Assembly (NCBI GenBank): GCA_026400425.1
Contig: JAPLPC010000018.1
Coordinates: 431-10,002 of the forward strand
DNA: 9,572 nucleotides
Direction of reading: 5' to 3'
Source of the DNA: Hyphomicrobiales bacterium
GTDB taxonomy: Bacteria > Pseudomonadota > Alphaproteobacteria > Rhizobiales > Xanthobacteraceae
Below the pieces are notes generated by a model. It saw nothing but the letters and a program-made list of their open reading frames with translations. It was not told the origin of the DNA and did not search any database. How positions within the stretch are numbered: position 1 is the first letter of the stretch; every line of letters starts with the position of its first letter. This document shows, piece by piece, positions 1-7,405 of the stretch. A program made the translations under genes and the position numbers.

Positions 1-225
1 CCATCCGGCGAGCCGGCCCGCGCGGAGGCACCCGAGCCCCGCATCGGCGCCCCGTCGGTCGCGCCCGATGCGCCGAGCGCGCCACGTGTTCGTGCGCCCG
101 ACGTCTCGATCGCCAGCACAGCCCGTGCAGAAGCGCCTCCGGTAGCTCCGCCGACAAAATCCGGTTTCGAGAATCTCGAAGATGAGATGGCGTCCCTGCT
201 GGGACGTCCGAAGTCGTCTTCGTGA
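1..225 (+). CDS. fliO: Flagellar biosynthesis protein FliO, C-terminal part (5' end outside window)
   Basis: An open frame enters from the left edge and ends at TGA 223-225, giving 74 visible codons. The visible part is a Pro/Ala/Arg-rich low-complexity tail that ends in a short acidic helix (FENLEDEMASLLGRPKSSS). In the FliO family the membrane segment lies at the N-terminus, followed by a variable cytoplasmic tail, and a final LExEMASLLGR-type motif is what I recall from Bradyrhizobium-group FliO proteins. FliO assists assembly of the FliP ring in the flagellar type III export gate. The stop overlaps the GTG start of fliP by four bases (GTGA), so the two are likely translationally coupled. 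The call rests on this position plus the tail motif; the diagnostic membrane part is not visible. Confidence 0.72.
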   Translation, partial: PSGEPARAEAPEPRIGAPSVAPDAPSAPRVRAPDVSIASTARAEAPPVAPPTKSGFENLEDEMASLLGRPKSSS

Positions 226-974
226 GCCCCGGCAGCATCCCGCGTAGAGTATTTTTCACCTCCGTTCTGATCGCCGCCGGGACCTTCGCAGGCCCGGCGA
301 TGGCGCAGGATATCAGCATCAATCTCGGCGGCGGCGGCGGTGGCGTCACCGAACGCGCCGTGCAGATGATTGCGCTGTTGACGGTGCTGTCGATTGCGCC
401 GTCGATCCTGATCATGATGACGTCGTTCACGCGCATCGTCGTGGTGCTGTCGTTGCTGCGCACCGCGCTCGGCACCGCGACGGCACCGCCGAACACGGTG
501 ATCGTGGCGCTGGCGATGTTCCTCACCGCCTTCGTGATGGGACCGGTGCTGCAGAAATCCTATGACGACGGCATCAAGCCGCTGATGGCCAACGACATCA
601 CCGTCGAACAGGCGCTGGTGCGGGCGTCCGGTCCGCTGCGCACCTTCATGCAGAAGAATGTGCGCGAGAAGGACGTCAAGCTGTTCATGGACATGTCCGG
701 CGAGCCGCCGCCGGCGACGCCCGACGAGATGTCGCTGCGCATTCTGGTGCCCGCCGTCATGATCTCGGAATTGAAGCGCGCCTTCGAGATCGGCTTCCTT
801 CTGTTTCTGCCGTTCCTGATCATCGACCTCGTGGTCGCCTCGGTGCTGATGGCCATGGGCATGATGATGCTGCCGCCGGCGGTGGTGTCACTGCCGTTCA
901 AGCTGATCTTCTTCGTGCTGGTCGATGGCTGGTCGCTGGTGGCGGGCAGTCTGGTGCAGAGTTACGGGCAGTAG
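222..974 (+). CDS. fliP: Flagellar export gate protein FliP
   Basis: The 250-residue protein forms, with FliQ and FliR, the export gate of the flagellar type III secretion system in the inner membrane. FliP family landmarks are clear: SFTRIVVVLSLLR (68-80), ALAMFLTAFVM (96-106), and the long block from about 174 to 247 with ILVPAVMISELKRAFEIGF, LLFLPFLIIDLVVASVLMAMGM and LPFKLIFFVLVDGW. Membrane segments lie near 45-66, 90-110, 186-212 and 225-246. A cleavable signal peptide ends at about AMA|QD (28/29), as is usual for FliP, and a poly-Gly run (36-41) precedes the first mature helix. The GTG at 222 is chosen because it preserves the signal peptide and overlaps the fliO stop; a later ATG (300) would delete the signal. 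No strong Shine-Dalgarno is visible, consistent with coupling to fliO. Confidence 0.96.
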   Translation: MSPGSIPRRVFFTSVLIAAGTFAGPAMAQDISINLGGGGGGVTERAVQMIALLTVLSIAPSILIMMTSFTRIVVVLSLLRTALGTATAPPNTVIVALAMFLTAFVMGPVLQKSYDDGIKPLMANDITVEQALVRASGPLRTFMQKNVREKDVKLFMDMSGEPPPATPDEMSLRILVPAVMISELKRAFEIGFLLFLPFLIIDLVVASVLMAMGMMMLPPAVVSLPFKLIFFVLVDGWSLVAGSLVQSYGQ

Positions 975-981
975 CTGCTTC

Positions 982-1142
982 CTTCTACCCGCTTGCGGGG
1001 AGAAGGTGGCCGCGCGTAGCGCGGTCGGATGAGGGGGACCCTCCGCGAACGCGGAGCACATGGATAGTCCCCTCACCCGACGCCCACATGCTTCGCATGT
1101 GGCGCATGTGGCCATCGACCTCTCCCCGCAAGCGGGGCGAGG
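982..1142. repeat. Multi-hairpin palindromic intergenic repeat between convergent genes
   Basis: Almost the whole gap between the fliP stop and the end of the leftward operon is self-complementary. Each end is a 24-base near-palindrome (982-1005 and 1119-1142: 11-bp stem, one mismatch, 2-base loop), and the two ends are also inverted copies of each other. Inside are four smaller stems. They are CCGCGC/GCGCGG (1010-1015/1019-1024), a near-complement pair 1024-1038/1068-1081, CTCCGCG/CGCGGAG (1041-1047/1050-1056) nested within that pair, and CCACATGC/GCATGTGG (1084-1091/1095-1102) with a second GCATGTGG at 1104-1111. From memory, elements beginning or ending with CTCTCCCCGC-AAGCGGGG recur between genes in Bradyrhizobium/Rhodopseudomonas-type genomes. 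It may end transcripts from both sides, but no U-tract follows the last hairpin, so I do not call a standard intrinsic terminator. Confidence 0.8.
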
Positions 1143-1154
1143 TTAGAAAAATCG

Positions 1155-4100
1155 CTACCGCATCTCGATCTTGCGCACCTTGACCGCCGGGCGTGTCGGC
1201 ATCGATGGCAGCGAGCCGGTGGGTGACATGTCGGCGCCGGCGTTGGGCACGGTCGTCCTGGCGCTGGTTTCGGGGAAGCGCTGCTTCATCTCGCGCAGGA
1301 AGCCGTCCAGCGTATCGACGGACGCCGCCATCTTGGCGATCGCCGCGAATTCGGAACTGTTGCCGGTGCCAGGCTTGCTCGCCGTATCGAACGCGATCTT
1401 GTCGGCACCGGAATTCATCAACGGCGCAAATTTCTCGCGGAAGCGCGCGAGACCCAGCGCATCTTCCGCCAGTGCATAGCCCACCACGGCGCGGATAACG
1501 TCGCTCTTCTCGGCTGCCGTCAGCGGCGTGAAATCGCTCCAGCGATTGCCGTAATAGAGCTCGATCTGCTCGGCCGCCTCGCGCCAGCGCCGCGACGACC
1601 AGTAGATGTCCGACCGCAGCCGGATCGCCTCGCGACCGGGGACGTTGGTGATGATGTCGAGGGCGAGATCGCGGCGGCCGATGTCGCTCTGGGCGCGGGC
1701 CTCCAGCAACAGGCGTTGCTGACGCAGCTCACCGGAGAGATCGCTGATGCGGGTCGTGCGCATGGCGGCGATGGCGCGCTCGGGCTTGCGAGCCATCAGA
1801 TAGATGGTCGCAAGGCGTGCCGCGACCTGCGAGCGCGCGGCGCCTTCGAGACGAAAGTCCACCTGATACTGCAGCAGCTCGGCCGCCTGATCGAGCAGAT
1901 CCACCGCGACGAGACGATCGGCGAGCCGGCGAATCATCTCGTCGCCGCGACGCCCGATCGGCGTCAGCTCGCGAAAATCGTAGAACATCGCCAGCGCTTC
2001 CACCGGCGGCAGCTTGTCGCCTTTCGGCGAAAGATAGACGTCGGAGAACAGCGCCTGGGCGTCGTCCTGCACCTGCCGCGCAGCGTCGCTGTTGGCCTGG
2101 CGTTCAGTGGCAATGCGCGCCGCCGTCAGCGCATCCTTGTAGCGGCCGGCCTTCGCATACATCTGCGACAGCAGCTGCAACGCGCGCACCTCCACGCCGT
2201 CGCCGCGCCACGTCACTGCAAGCGTCTCGAGCTCCGTGAGCGCATCATCGTCGCTGATCTCGTTGCGCTTCTGGCGCAGCACGACTTCGCGCAACTTGGC
2301 TTCGGCCGCCGACGGGCGATCGACCGAACCGGTCACCTCGGCATATTTCGACAGCGCATCCTTCTCGCGACCGAGCGCTTCATCGAGCCATGCACTCAGC
2401 AGCGTTGCCGACGGCTTCATCTCGGCGGGAATGCCGACGACGTCCAATTCGCTGCCGCGCGACGATGCGCTGGCATAATCCTTCACTTCGAGCGACGCGC
2501 GCAGCGCCATCATCAGACCGACGCGCTGCAGGTCGGGCGGCAGCGCCGCGAGCGTGAATTCCGAATTCTTGAAGCGCTCGCGGGCCTCGACCCATTTGCC
2601 CTGTTTGGCGAAGGCGAACGCCTTCCACAATTCGGCGTCGTAGCCCGGGCCGAGCACCGGCTGGGCGACGTCCTTCAACGTCTGTTCGGGGCGGCCGATC
2701 AGCGCGCTCGCGACCGCATGCACCACCAATGCCGCAGCACTTTCCTCGCCGGGCTTCATGTCGGAGATCGCGAGATCCGCTACGCCCTTGGCCTCGTGAT
2801 ACATGCCGCGCGCCATGTAGAACTTGGCAAGGTCCATGCGCGCAGCGGTCACCGAACCGGTATCGGCGACGGCCGCCGCATCGATCAGTTTGTCGTATCG
2901 CTGATTGAACGGGCCTTCCTGATCGGTCCGCCACTGTCCGATATCAAAAATCGGGCGCGCCACCGTCGAGGCACGCTGCGGTGCTGCATCTGCGGGCGAC
3001 AGCGTGAGGCCACCCGGGCGCGTCAGCGTCACCTTGTCGGTGGTGGCATCGACGGCGACCTCGTCGGAATTGGTCTGCACGACGACGCCGTGGATCGATT
3101 CCAGCAGCGAGAACTCGACGAAGTCCTGACGGCGCACAAAGCCGCGGGCCGGCGGCAGCGCCGTGATCACGTTAAGCACGTCGCCGGCATCGGGATCGGT
3201 GAGGCGATGCTTAAGGCCGGGTCTTGCAAGCGGCACCTGCACGCTGGCTTTCGAGGGATCGGCGATGTTGCGCACCGCCGACAAAGGCTGCGATTGCGTC
3301 AGCCGCGTATCGGCCAGCGTGAGCGTCCAGGCCTGTCCGCTGCCATCGGCCTCGTCGGCCGTCAGCGATGCTAGTTGCGGACGGTTGAGGCGGATCCGCA
3401 CCGCCTGCCCCTTGTCGAGCTTGAACGTCTCGGCATCGGCGACCACCGGACCGCTGTCACGGCGGATCGCAGCGACGTCGAGCGGCTTCACCGAGTCCGT
3501 CACCAGCCACAGCATGTCGCCGCGGCGAAACAGCGCCACCGGCGTCGGCGCCGGAAACGCAAAATTCATGCGCACGCCTTCGCTGCTGCGCTTGATATCG
3601 ATGGCGACGCCTGCCGCATCGACGGGGGCCGCGGCCGGCGCGGGTCGCGGGGCCGGAGGCGGAGCGGCGGTTTCCTTCACCGGCGCTGCCGCCATCGCAG
3701 GCGCTGGCGCTGCCGCAGGCGCCGCCTCAACCACTTTCACGGGCTCGGGCTTCGGGGCCTCGACCGTGGCGACGGGAGCGACAACCGGCGCGTCCTTCCT
3801 GGTGAGCTGCGCTGCCTCGCGCGCGATCGACTCCGAGGTCGGCTGCGCGATGTCGCTCACTTTCTGCGCCGGTGCCGTCTCCACGGGTTTGACGTCGACA
3901 GGCGCAGCTTCCACGGGCTTGGCCGCTGCCGGCTTCGCTTCAGCGGGCGGCGCAGGCGGAATCTGCGCGAGCGGCGATGGCTTGTCCTGTTGCTGGAAGC
4001 CGATATCGACGAAGTAGTTCTTGTCGTCACGAAACGACTTCACGTCCACGTCGCCGATCAATGCGATCTCGACGGCCGTGCGATTGCCGTCCATCGCCTG

Positions 4101-4826
4101 ACCGATGGAGGCCACGTTGGCGGGCGCCGACAGTTTCGCATCGGCAAGATCGAACACCAGCCCCGCGTTGAAAGTCAGCGTCAGGCGCTTGTCGTCGAGC
4201 AGCGACGACACACCGACATTGGGCGGCGTCTCGAACGACAGGCGCACGAAGGTCGGCGCCACCGAAGCCCGCACGCGGATCGGCGGCTTCTTCTGGCCTT
4301 CCGATGCAGCGCGCTGCTGGCGCAGGGCGCGCTCGGCCGCGCGCGCACGATCAGACAATTCCTTGACGACATCCTGCGGCAATCCGGGCGGCGCGCCCTT
4401 CCAGCCGTCGGGCAACAAATCGATGAAGATGCGCTCGCCGGCCGTCATCGAATTGATGGTCACGCGGCGCGACAGCGCCAGACGAAGCGCGGTGCCATCG
4501 GGATCGCGACGCGCCGAACCGATATAGTCGGGAGCGGCATCGCCGAGCATTTCGACGGGGACGTCAACGGGGCGCTTAAAGCGGACGATGAGCACCGTGC
4601 CTGCCTGGCTGATCTCCGACTCGACGTCCTCGGCCAGCTTGAGCACGATACGTGCGTATCCGCCGGCGGTGGACAGTGCCGCCGTTCCCTTCACGCTCTG
4701 GGCAAAGGCGGAGAGCGAGAAGGTGGTGGACAGCGACAGCACGACGGCCAGGCCGGCACAACGCGAAGCCGCCCACGTCCATGCGCGGGGGCGCGTCAAA
4801 CATGCTGCAGCTGGCTTGCGCGGCAT
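1155..4826 (-). CDS. Large exported protein with AMIN-like beta modules and TPR-like helical repeats; function unknown
   Basis: 1223 residues; I recognise the architecture, not the gene. Residues 1-42 form a signal peptide (basic start, hydrophobic CAGLAVVLSLSTTFSLSAFA, likely cut AFA|QS), so the protein should enter the periplasm. Three similar beta-rich modules, AMIN-like in pattern, follow at about 57-140, 192-277 and 416-507, separated by a charged helix (150-180) and a Pro/Ala/Lys-rich linker (282-402). Residues 640-1130 are helical with TPR-like units such as ARMDLAKFYMARGMYHEA (661-678), AELWKAFAFAKQGKWVEA (731-748), RALQLLSQMYAKAGRYKDA (881-899) and RSDIYWSSRRWREAAEQI (1071-1088). The tail (1185-1223) is Pro-rich and basic. 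It is the last gene of the leftward flagellar operon, 97 bases after the motE-like gene. The ribosome site is weak (GAGAG, about 12 bases upstream), but the signal peptide supports this ATG. Context suggests an envelope scaffold for the motor (inference). Confidence 0.85.
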   Translation of the reverse strand: MPRKPAAACLTRPRAWTWAASRCAGLAVVLSLSTTFSLSAFAQSVKGTAALSTAGGYARIVLKLAEDVESEISQAGTVLIVRFKRPVDVPVEMLGDAAPDYIGSARRDPDGTALRLALSRRVTINSMTAGERIFIDLLPDGWKGAPPGLPQDVVKELSDRARAAERALRQQRAASEGQKKPPIRVRASVAPTFVRLSFETPPNVGVSSLLDDKRLTLTFNAGLVFDLADAKLSAPANVASIGQAMDGNRTAVEIALIGDVDVKSFRDDKNYFVDIGFQQQDKPSPLAQIPPAPPAEAKPAAAKPVEAAPVDVKPVETAPAQKVSDIAQPTSESIAREAAQLTRKDAPVVAPVATVEAPKPEPVKVVEAAPAAAPAPAMAAAPVKETAAPPPAPRPAPAAAPVDAAGVAIDIKRSSEGVRMNFAFPAPTPVALFRRGDMLWLVTDSVKPLDVAAIRRDSGPVVADAETFKLDKGQAVRIRLNRPQLASLTADEADGSGQAWTLTLADTRLTQSQPLSAVRNIADPSKASVQVPLARPGLKHRLTDPDAGDVLNVITALPPARGFVRRQDFVEFSLLESIHGVVVQTNSDEVAVDATTDKVTLTRPGGLTLSPADAAPQRASTVARPIFDIGQWRTDQEGPFNQRYDKLIDAAAVADTGSVTAARMDLAKFYMARGMYHEAKGVADLAISDMKPGEESAAALVVHAVASALIGRPEQTLKDVAQPVLGPGYDAELWKAFAFAKQGKWVEARERFKNSEFTLAALPPDLQRVGLMMALRASLEVKDYASASSRGSELDVVGIPAEMKPSATLLSAWLDEALGREKDALSKYAEVTGSVDRPSAAEAKLREVVLRQKRNEISDDDALTELETLAVTWRGDGVEVRALQLLSQMYAKAGRYKDALTAARIATERQANSDAARQVQDDAQALFSDVYLSPKGDKLPPVEALAMFYDFRELTPIGRRGDEMIRRLADRLVAVDLLDQAAELLQYQVDFRLEGAARSQVAARLATIYLMARKPERAIAAMRTTRISDLSGELRQQRLLLEARAQSDIGRRDLALDIITNVPGREAIRLRSDIYWSSRRWREAAEQIELYYGNRWSDFTPLTAAEKSDVIRAVVGYALAEDALGLARFREKFAPLMNSGADKIAFDTASKPGTGNSSEFAAIAKMAASVDTLDGFLREMKQRFPETSARTTVPNAGADMSPTGSLPSMPTRPAVKVRKIEMR

Positions 4827-4925
4827 TTTCGAGGTGTCTCTCAGCCCAGGCTACGGCGAACGATCATTCGTCCATCCCGCGCCAAATCTAGAAGCCGGCC
4901 TCTAAGGAGTTGTTAATGCTTTTCT
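4827..4925 (-). other. Gap between the motE-like gene and the TPR gene with two imperfect palindromes
   Basis: The other junctions downstream of fliM in this operon overlap, but this one is 99 bases long. It contains TAGAAGCCGGCCTCTA (4889-4904, one mismatched pair) and CGAACGATCATTCG (4857-4870, one mismatched pair). Neither is followed by a T-run in the leftward direction. They could be protein-binding sites or RNA hairpins that separate the last gene from the rest of the operon; no standard promoter is evident. Confidence 0.35.
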
Positions 4926-5708
4926 TTAATTCCGCACCGGTTGCACCGGCCTGCCCTCGATCTTCGGCAGTTCCGCCGCTGCGGCCGCACGCTCGCCGCC
5001 TTGTGCCCGTCGCGCCAGTTCCACGGTGAGTCTTTCCGCGGCTTCCGGCAGCATCAGGCCGAGGATGTCCGACATTTTTCGTGGCGCGATCTGCGAGGCG
5101 ATCTCGAACAGCACCGGCATTTCCAGCCGATCGAAAATCTTGGCGGCGTCTTTCGGCTTCATGCTTTCATACATGGTGACGATGCCCTTGAAGCGCGCGG
5201 CATCGGCCTCGCTCTTTTGCCCCGTCGCCGACTTGATGCCGGCCTCGACGCCCTTCATCTCATCGACTTTGCTCTCGATGCGCTTTTCAGCCGACTTCAG
5301 CAGGCTTTCACGAATTTCGAGTTCGCGCGCGCGGGCGTCCAGTTCCTGACGGCGCGACTGCAACCGCTCCAGGATCGCGCGCTCGGAGTCGGACATCTTC
5401 GGCGCCTGCTCCACCGGCGGCGTATTGGTGACGGTGATCGCGTCGGGAGCACCCACCGCAGGTTTTGCGGGCTCATCCTTTTTTGCGGAGACCGAACCGG
5501 TGATATCCGGATCGATCGGCTTGGGGCCGCCGGGGAAATTGAACATCTCCTGCGCCCAGGATTGTTGATCGGACTGTTTCGCAGGCTGCGGCTGATATTC
5601 GAACACGTAGCCGCCATCGATCACCAGCCCCGCGATCTTGAGGATCGCAAGGCCGAAGATCGCAACCAGGACGACTGGCAGGATACGAATATCGCGGAAT
5701 GCCTTCAT
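4926..5708 (-). CDS. motE: MotE-like flagellar motor accessory protein
   Basis: 260 residues. An N-terminal membrane or uncleaved signal segment (about 9-30, ILPVVLVAIFGLAILKIAGL) is followed by a Pro-rich spacer (35-105) and a coiled coil (about 107-155, rich in E, R and L). The C-terminal domain (about 172-234) reads FKGIVTMYESMKPKDAAKIF and onward, the MgtE N-terminal-like fold typical of the MotE family. In Sinorhizobium meliloti, MotE is a periplasmic chaperone for the motility protein MotC. The ATG (5706-5708) overlaps the stop of the upstream gene by four bases (ATGA), indicating coupled translation. The periplasmic side for the C-terminal domain is inferred from the single N-terminal membrane segment. 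Its client here is unknown; the downstream exported TPR protein is an obvious candidate. A basic, Pro-containing tail (235-260) follows the domain. Confidence 0.8.
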   Translation of the reverse strand: MKAFRDIRILPVVLVAIFGLAILKIAGLVIDGGYVFEYQPQPAKQSDQQSWAQEMFNFPGGPKPIDPDITGSVSAKKDEPAKPAVGAPDAITVTNTPPVEQAPKMSDSERAILERLQSRRQELDARARELEIRESLLKSAEKRIESKVDEMKGVEAGIKSATGQKSEADAARFKGIVTMYESMKPKDAAKIFDRLEMPVLFEIASQIAPRKMSDILGLMLPEAAERLTVELARRAQGGERAAAAAELPKIEGRPVQPVRN

Positions 5709-6184
5709 GCAGCGATGCCGTCAGGCCTCCGACGCTCAGCGAAAGCCTGCCGCTCGGCGAATGCCTGAGCCGCGGCCGCATTGGCGCGAGCGGCGGAGAC
5801 ACGACCGACGGCAGCAGGCGCCGGTGCCTCCACCGGGTCGGCGGATGCCGTGAGCGGGCGCGCTGCGATCGCGATCTTGGACAGCCGGCGGACCACGTCG
5901 TCGCCTTCGGCGAGCTGCGCCTTGAGCTGTTTGGCGAGCGCGGTCGCGGCATTGATCTGCGCGCCGAGATTTTCGTTGACGTCGCGCACCGTGTGCTTAA
6001 GCCCGCCGATCGCCCGCTCGGCGATCTCGGTGACGGTGATCAGTTCACCGATGGTCGCCTTCAACGACTGTTCGTCCGCCTTGAGCTTCTTCAGGCGCTT
6101 GTTGAGCAGCATGCAATAGCCAATGGTCAGAACCAGCAACACGGCGACCAGGCCTTCTATCACGATTCCCAGCGAATGGCTCAT
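5705..6184 (-). CDS. DUF6468-type single-pass membrane protein with coiled coil
   Basis: 159 residues. One membrane helix (about 7-27, IVIEGLVAVLLVLTIGYCMLL) is followed at once by basic NKRLKKLK and then a long heptad-like helical region (about 30-112) with LKATIGELITVTEIAERAIG and GLKHTVRDVNENLGAQI. This is the pattern of the DUF6468 family found next to fliM in alphaproteobacterial flagellar clusters (from memory). The basic flank after the helix predicts that the C-terminal part is cytoplasmic. The tail is Ala/Arg-rich with a small duplication (AFAERQAFAERR, about 140-151). Both ends overlap neighbours by ATGA: its start overlaps the fliM stop and its stop overlaps the motE-like start. 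Tight coupling to fliM suggests it works at or near the switch complex, but no biochemical role is known to me. Confidence 0.78.
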   Translation of the reverse strand: MSHSLGIVIEGLVAVLLVLTIGYCMLLNKRLKKLKADEQSLKATIGELITVTEIAERAIGGLKHTVRDVNENLGAQINAATALAKQLKAQLAEGDDVVRRLSKIAIAARPLTASADPVEAPAPAAVGRVSAARANAAAAQAFAERQAFAERRRPDGIAA

Positions 6185-7380
6185 TGTGCCTCCATCATCT
6201 TGGTTTGCTCGTCTGCTTTCTCAAACATCGCGAGGGTGGTGTGTGGTTTACGCAGATTTTTCGTGACCCGGATCGCGACGCGGTCGCCGACCCGGCCCAT
6301 GCGCCCCTCCGTCAGAGTGACGGCGCCGCAGCGCACGGCGACCAGCGCGTCGGCCTTCATTTCCAGCGGCAGCGTATCGCCCACCTTGAGGCTCATCAGC
6401 TGCTTCAGCGGGATGTTGGCCTCGTACAGCACGGCGTCGACGGCGATTTCGGCCTGCGCGAGTTCGGTCGCCAGATGGCTTTCCCAGACCGGATCACGGC
6501 CGAACTTTTCGCCCATGAACATCTGCATGAGCGTGCCGCGGATCGGCTCGATGGTCGCATAGGGCAACAGCAATTCGATATCGCCGCCGCGATCTTCCAT
6601 ATCCACATGCAGTCGCACCAGGATGGCCGCATTGGCGGGCCGCGAGATCGCCGCGAAACGCGGATTGGTCTCCAGCCGGTCGATACTGAACGACACCGGG
6701 GACAGCGGCCGGAACGCCTGTTCGGCGTCGGCCAGCACCACTTCTATCAGGCGCTTGACGAGATTGGTTTCGATGGTCGTATAGGGCCGGCCTTCGATCC
6801 GCAGCGAGGCCTGGCCGCGACGGCCGCCGAGCAGCACGTCGATCATCGAATAGATCAGGCTGGAATCGACGGTGGCGAGACCGAAGTTCTCCCACTCCTC
6901 CGCCTTGAACACGCACAGCACCGCCGGCAGCGGAATCGAATTCATGTAGTCGCCGAAGCGGACTGACGTGATCCGGTCCAGCGAGACTTCGACGTTGTCC
7001 GAGGTGAAATTGCGCAGGCTCGTGGTCATCAACCGCACAAGACGGTCGAAAACGATTTCGAGCATCGGCAGACGCTCGTAGGACACCATCGAGGAATCGA
7101 TGATGGCGCGAATGCCGGAGTTTTCGTCGAGATTGATTTCGTTGACGCTGAAGCCGAGGAGATTGTCGATCTCCTCCTGCGACAGCACGCGTTCGCCGCC
7201 ATTCTTGCCGCCGCCGAGATCGCGGCCGCCATCTTCCACCATGGCGGCCCATTGCTCGGCCATGGTCCCGGTGAGTTCGTTTTCGGCAGCAGCTTTCGCG
7301 GCCTCTTCGGGATCCTCTGAATCCAGAGATGCTTCCCATTCGGCGGCAATTGCGTCCTGATCGACCTGCTCGGTAGACAT
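6181..7380 (-). CDS. fliM: Flagellar motor switch protein FliM
   Basis: 399 residues, longer than the roughly 330 of enteric FliM. FliM forms the cytoplasmic C-ring with FliG and FliN and binds phosphorylated CheY. The CheY-binding motif, usually at the very N-terminus, is LSQEEIDNLL at 66-75, after a 65-residue acidic extension. The middle domain starts near 88 and includes SYERLPMLEIVFDRLVRLM and the glycine motif LLGGRRG, which corresponds to the FliG-contacting GGxG region. The C-terminal FliN-like domain (about 300-385) has AEIAVDAVLYEANIPLKQLM and LKVGDTLPLE. The start is ATG 7378-7380; an in-frame TGA lies 24 bases upstream, so the frame cannot extend further. The Shine-Dalgarno is poor (GAGGG, 15 bases upstream). 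The gene follows fliL by 48 bases and its stop overlaps the DUF6468 start. Confidence 0.96.
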   Translation of the reverse strand: MSTEQVDQDAIAAEWEASLDSEDPEEAAKAAAENELTGTMAEQWAAMVEDGGRDLGGGKNGGERVLSQEEIDNLLGFSVNEINLDENSGIRAIIDSSMVSYERLPMLEIVFDRLVRLMTTSLRNFTSDNVEVSLDRITSVRFGDYMNSIPLPAVLCVFKAEEWENFGLATVDSSLIYSMIDVLLGGRRGQASLRIEGRPYTTIETNLVKRLIEVVLADAEQAFRPLSPVSFSIDRLETNPRFAAISRPANAAILVRLHVDMEDRGGDIELLLPYATIEPIRGTLMQMFMGEKFGRDPVWESHLATELAQAEIAVDAVLYEANIPLKQLMSLKVGDTLPLEMKADALVAVRCGAVTLTEGRMGRVGDRVAIRVTKNLRKPHTTLAMFEKADEQTKMMEAQ

Positions 7381-7405
7381 CGTTCTAGACCCACACCCTC
7401 ATTGC

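Noticed and set aside
975..1154. Short minus-strand open frame (888-1115) running from the palindromic gap into the end of fliP
   Set aside because: Its sequence is the translated hairpins plus antisense fliP; no domain, no ribosome site.
1716..3374. 552-codon open frame on the plus strand opposite the TPR gene
   Set aside because: It is antisense to a gene with a clear signal peptide and repeats. Its product is rich in Arg, His and Gln without domain features, typical of a shadow frame in GC-rich DNA.
3375..4916. 513-codon open frame on the plus strand opposite the N-terminal half of the TPR gene
   Set aside because: Arg/His-rich shadow frame with no recognisable fold, no promoter or ribosome site, and continuing over the operon gap.
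4912..4928. TTAA-N9-TTAAC on the minus strand, CtrA-like
   Set aside because: Spacer is 9 rather than 7 bases and one half overlaps the motE stop codon, so chance in an AT-rich patch is more likely.
4905..5030. AAGGAG followed by ATG (4916) on the plus strand, which looks like a ribosome site and start
   Set aside because: The frame is only about 37 codons and runs antisense through the end of the motE-like gene with a Pro/Arg-rich product. No promoter was found.
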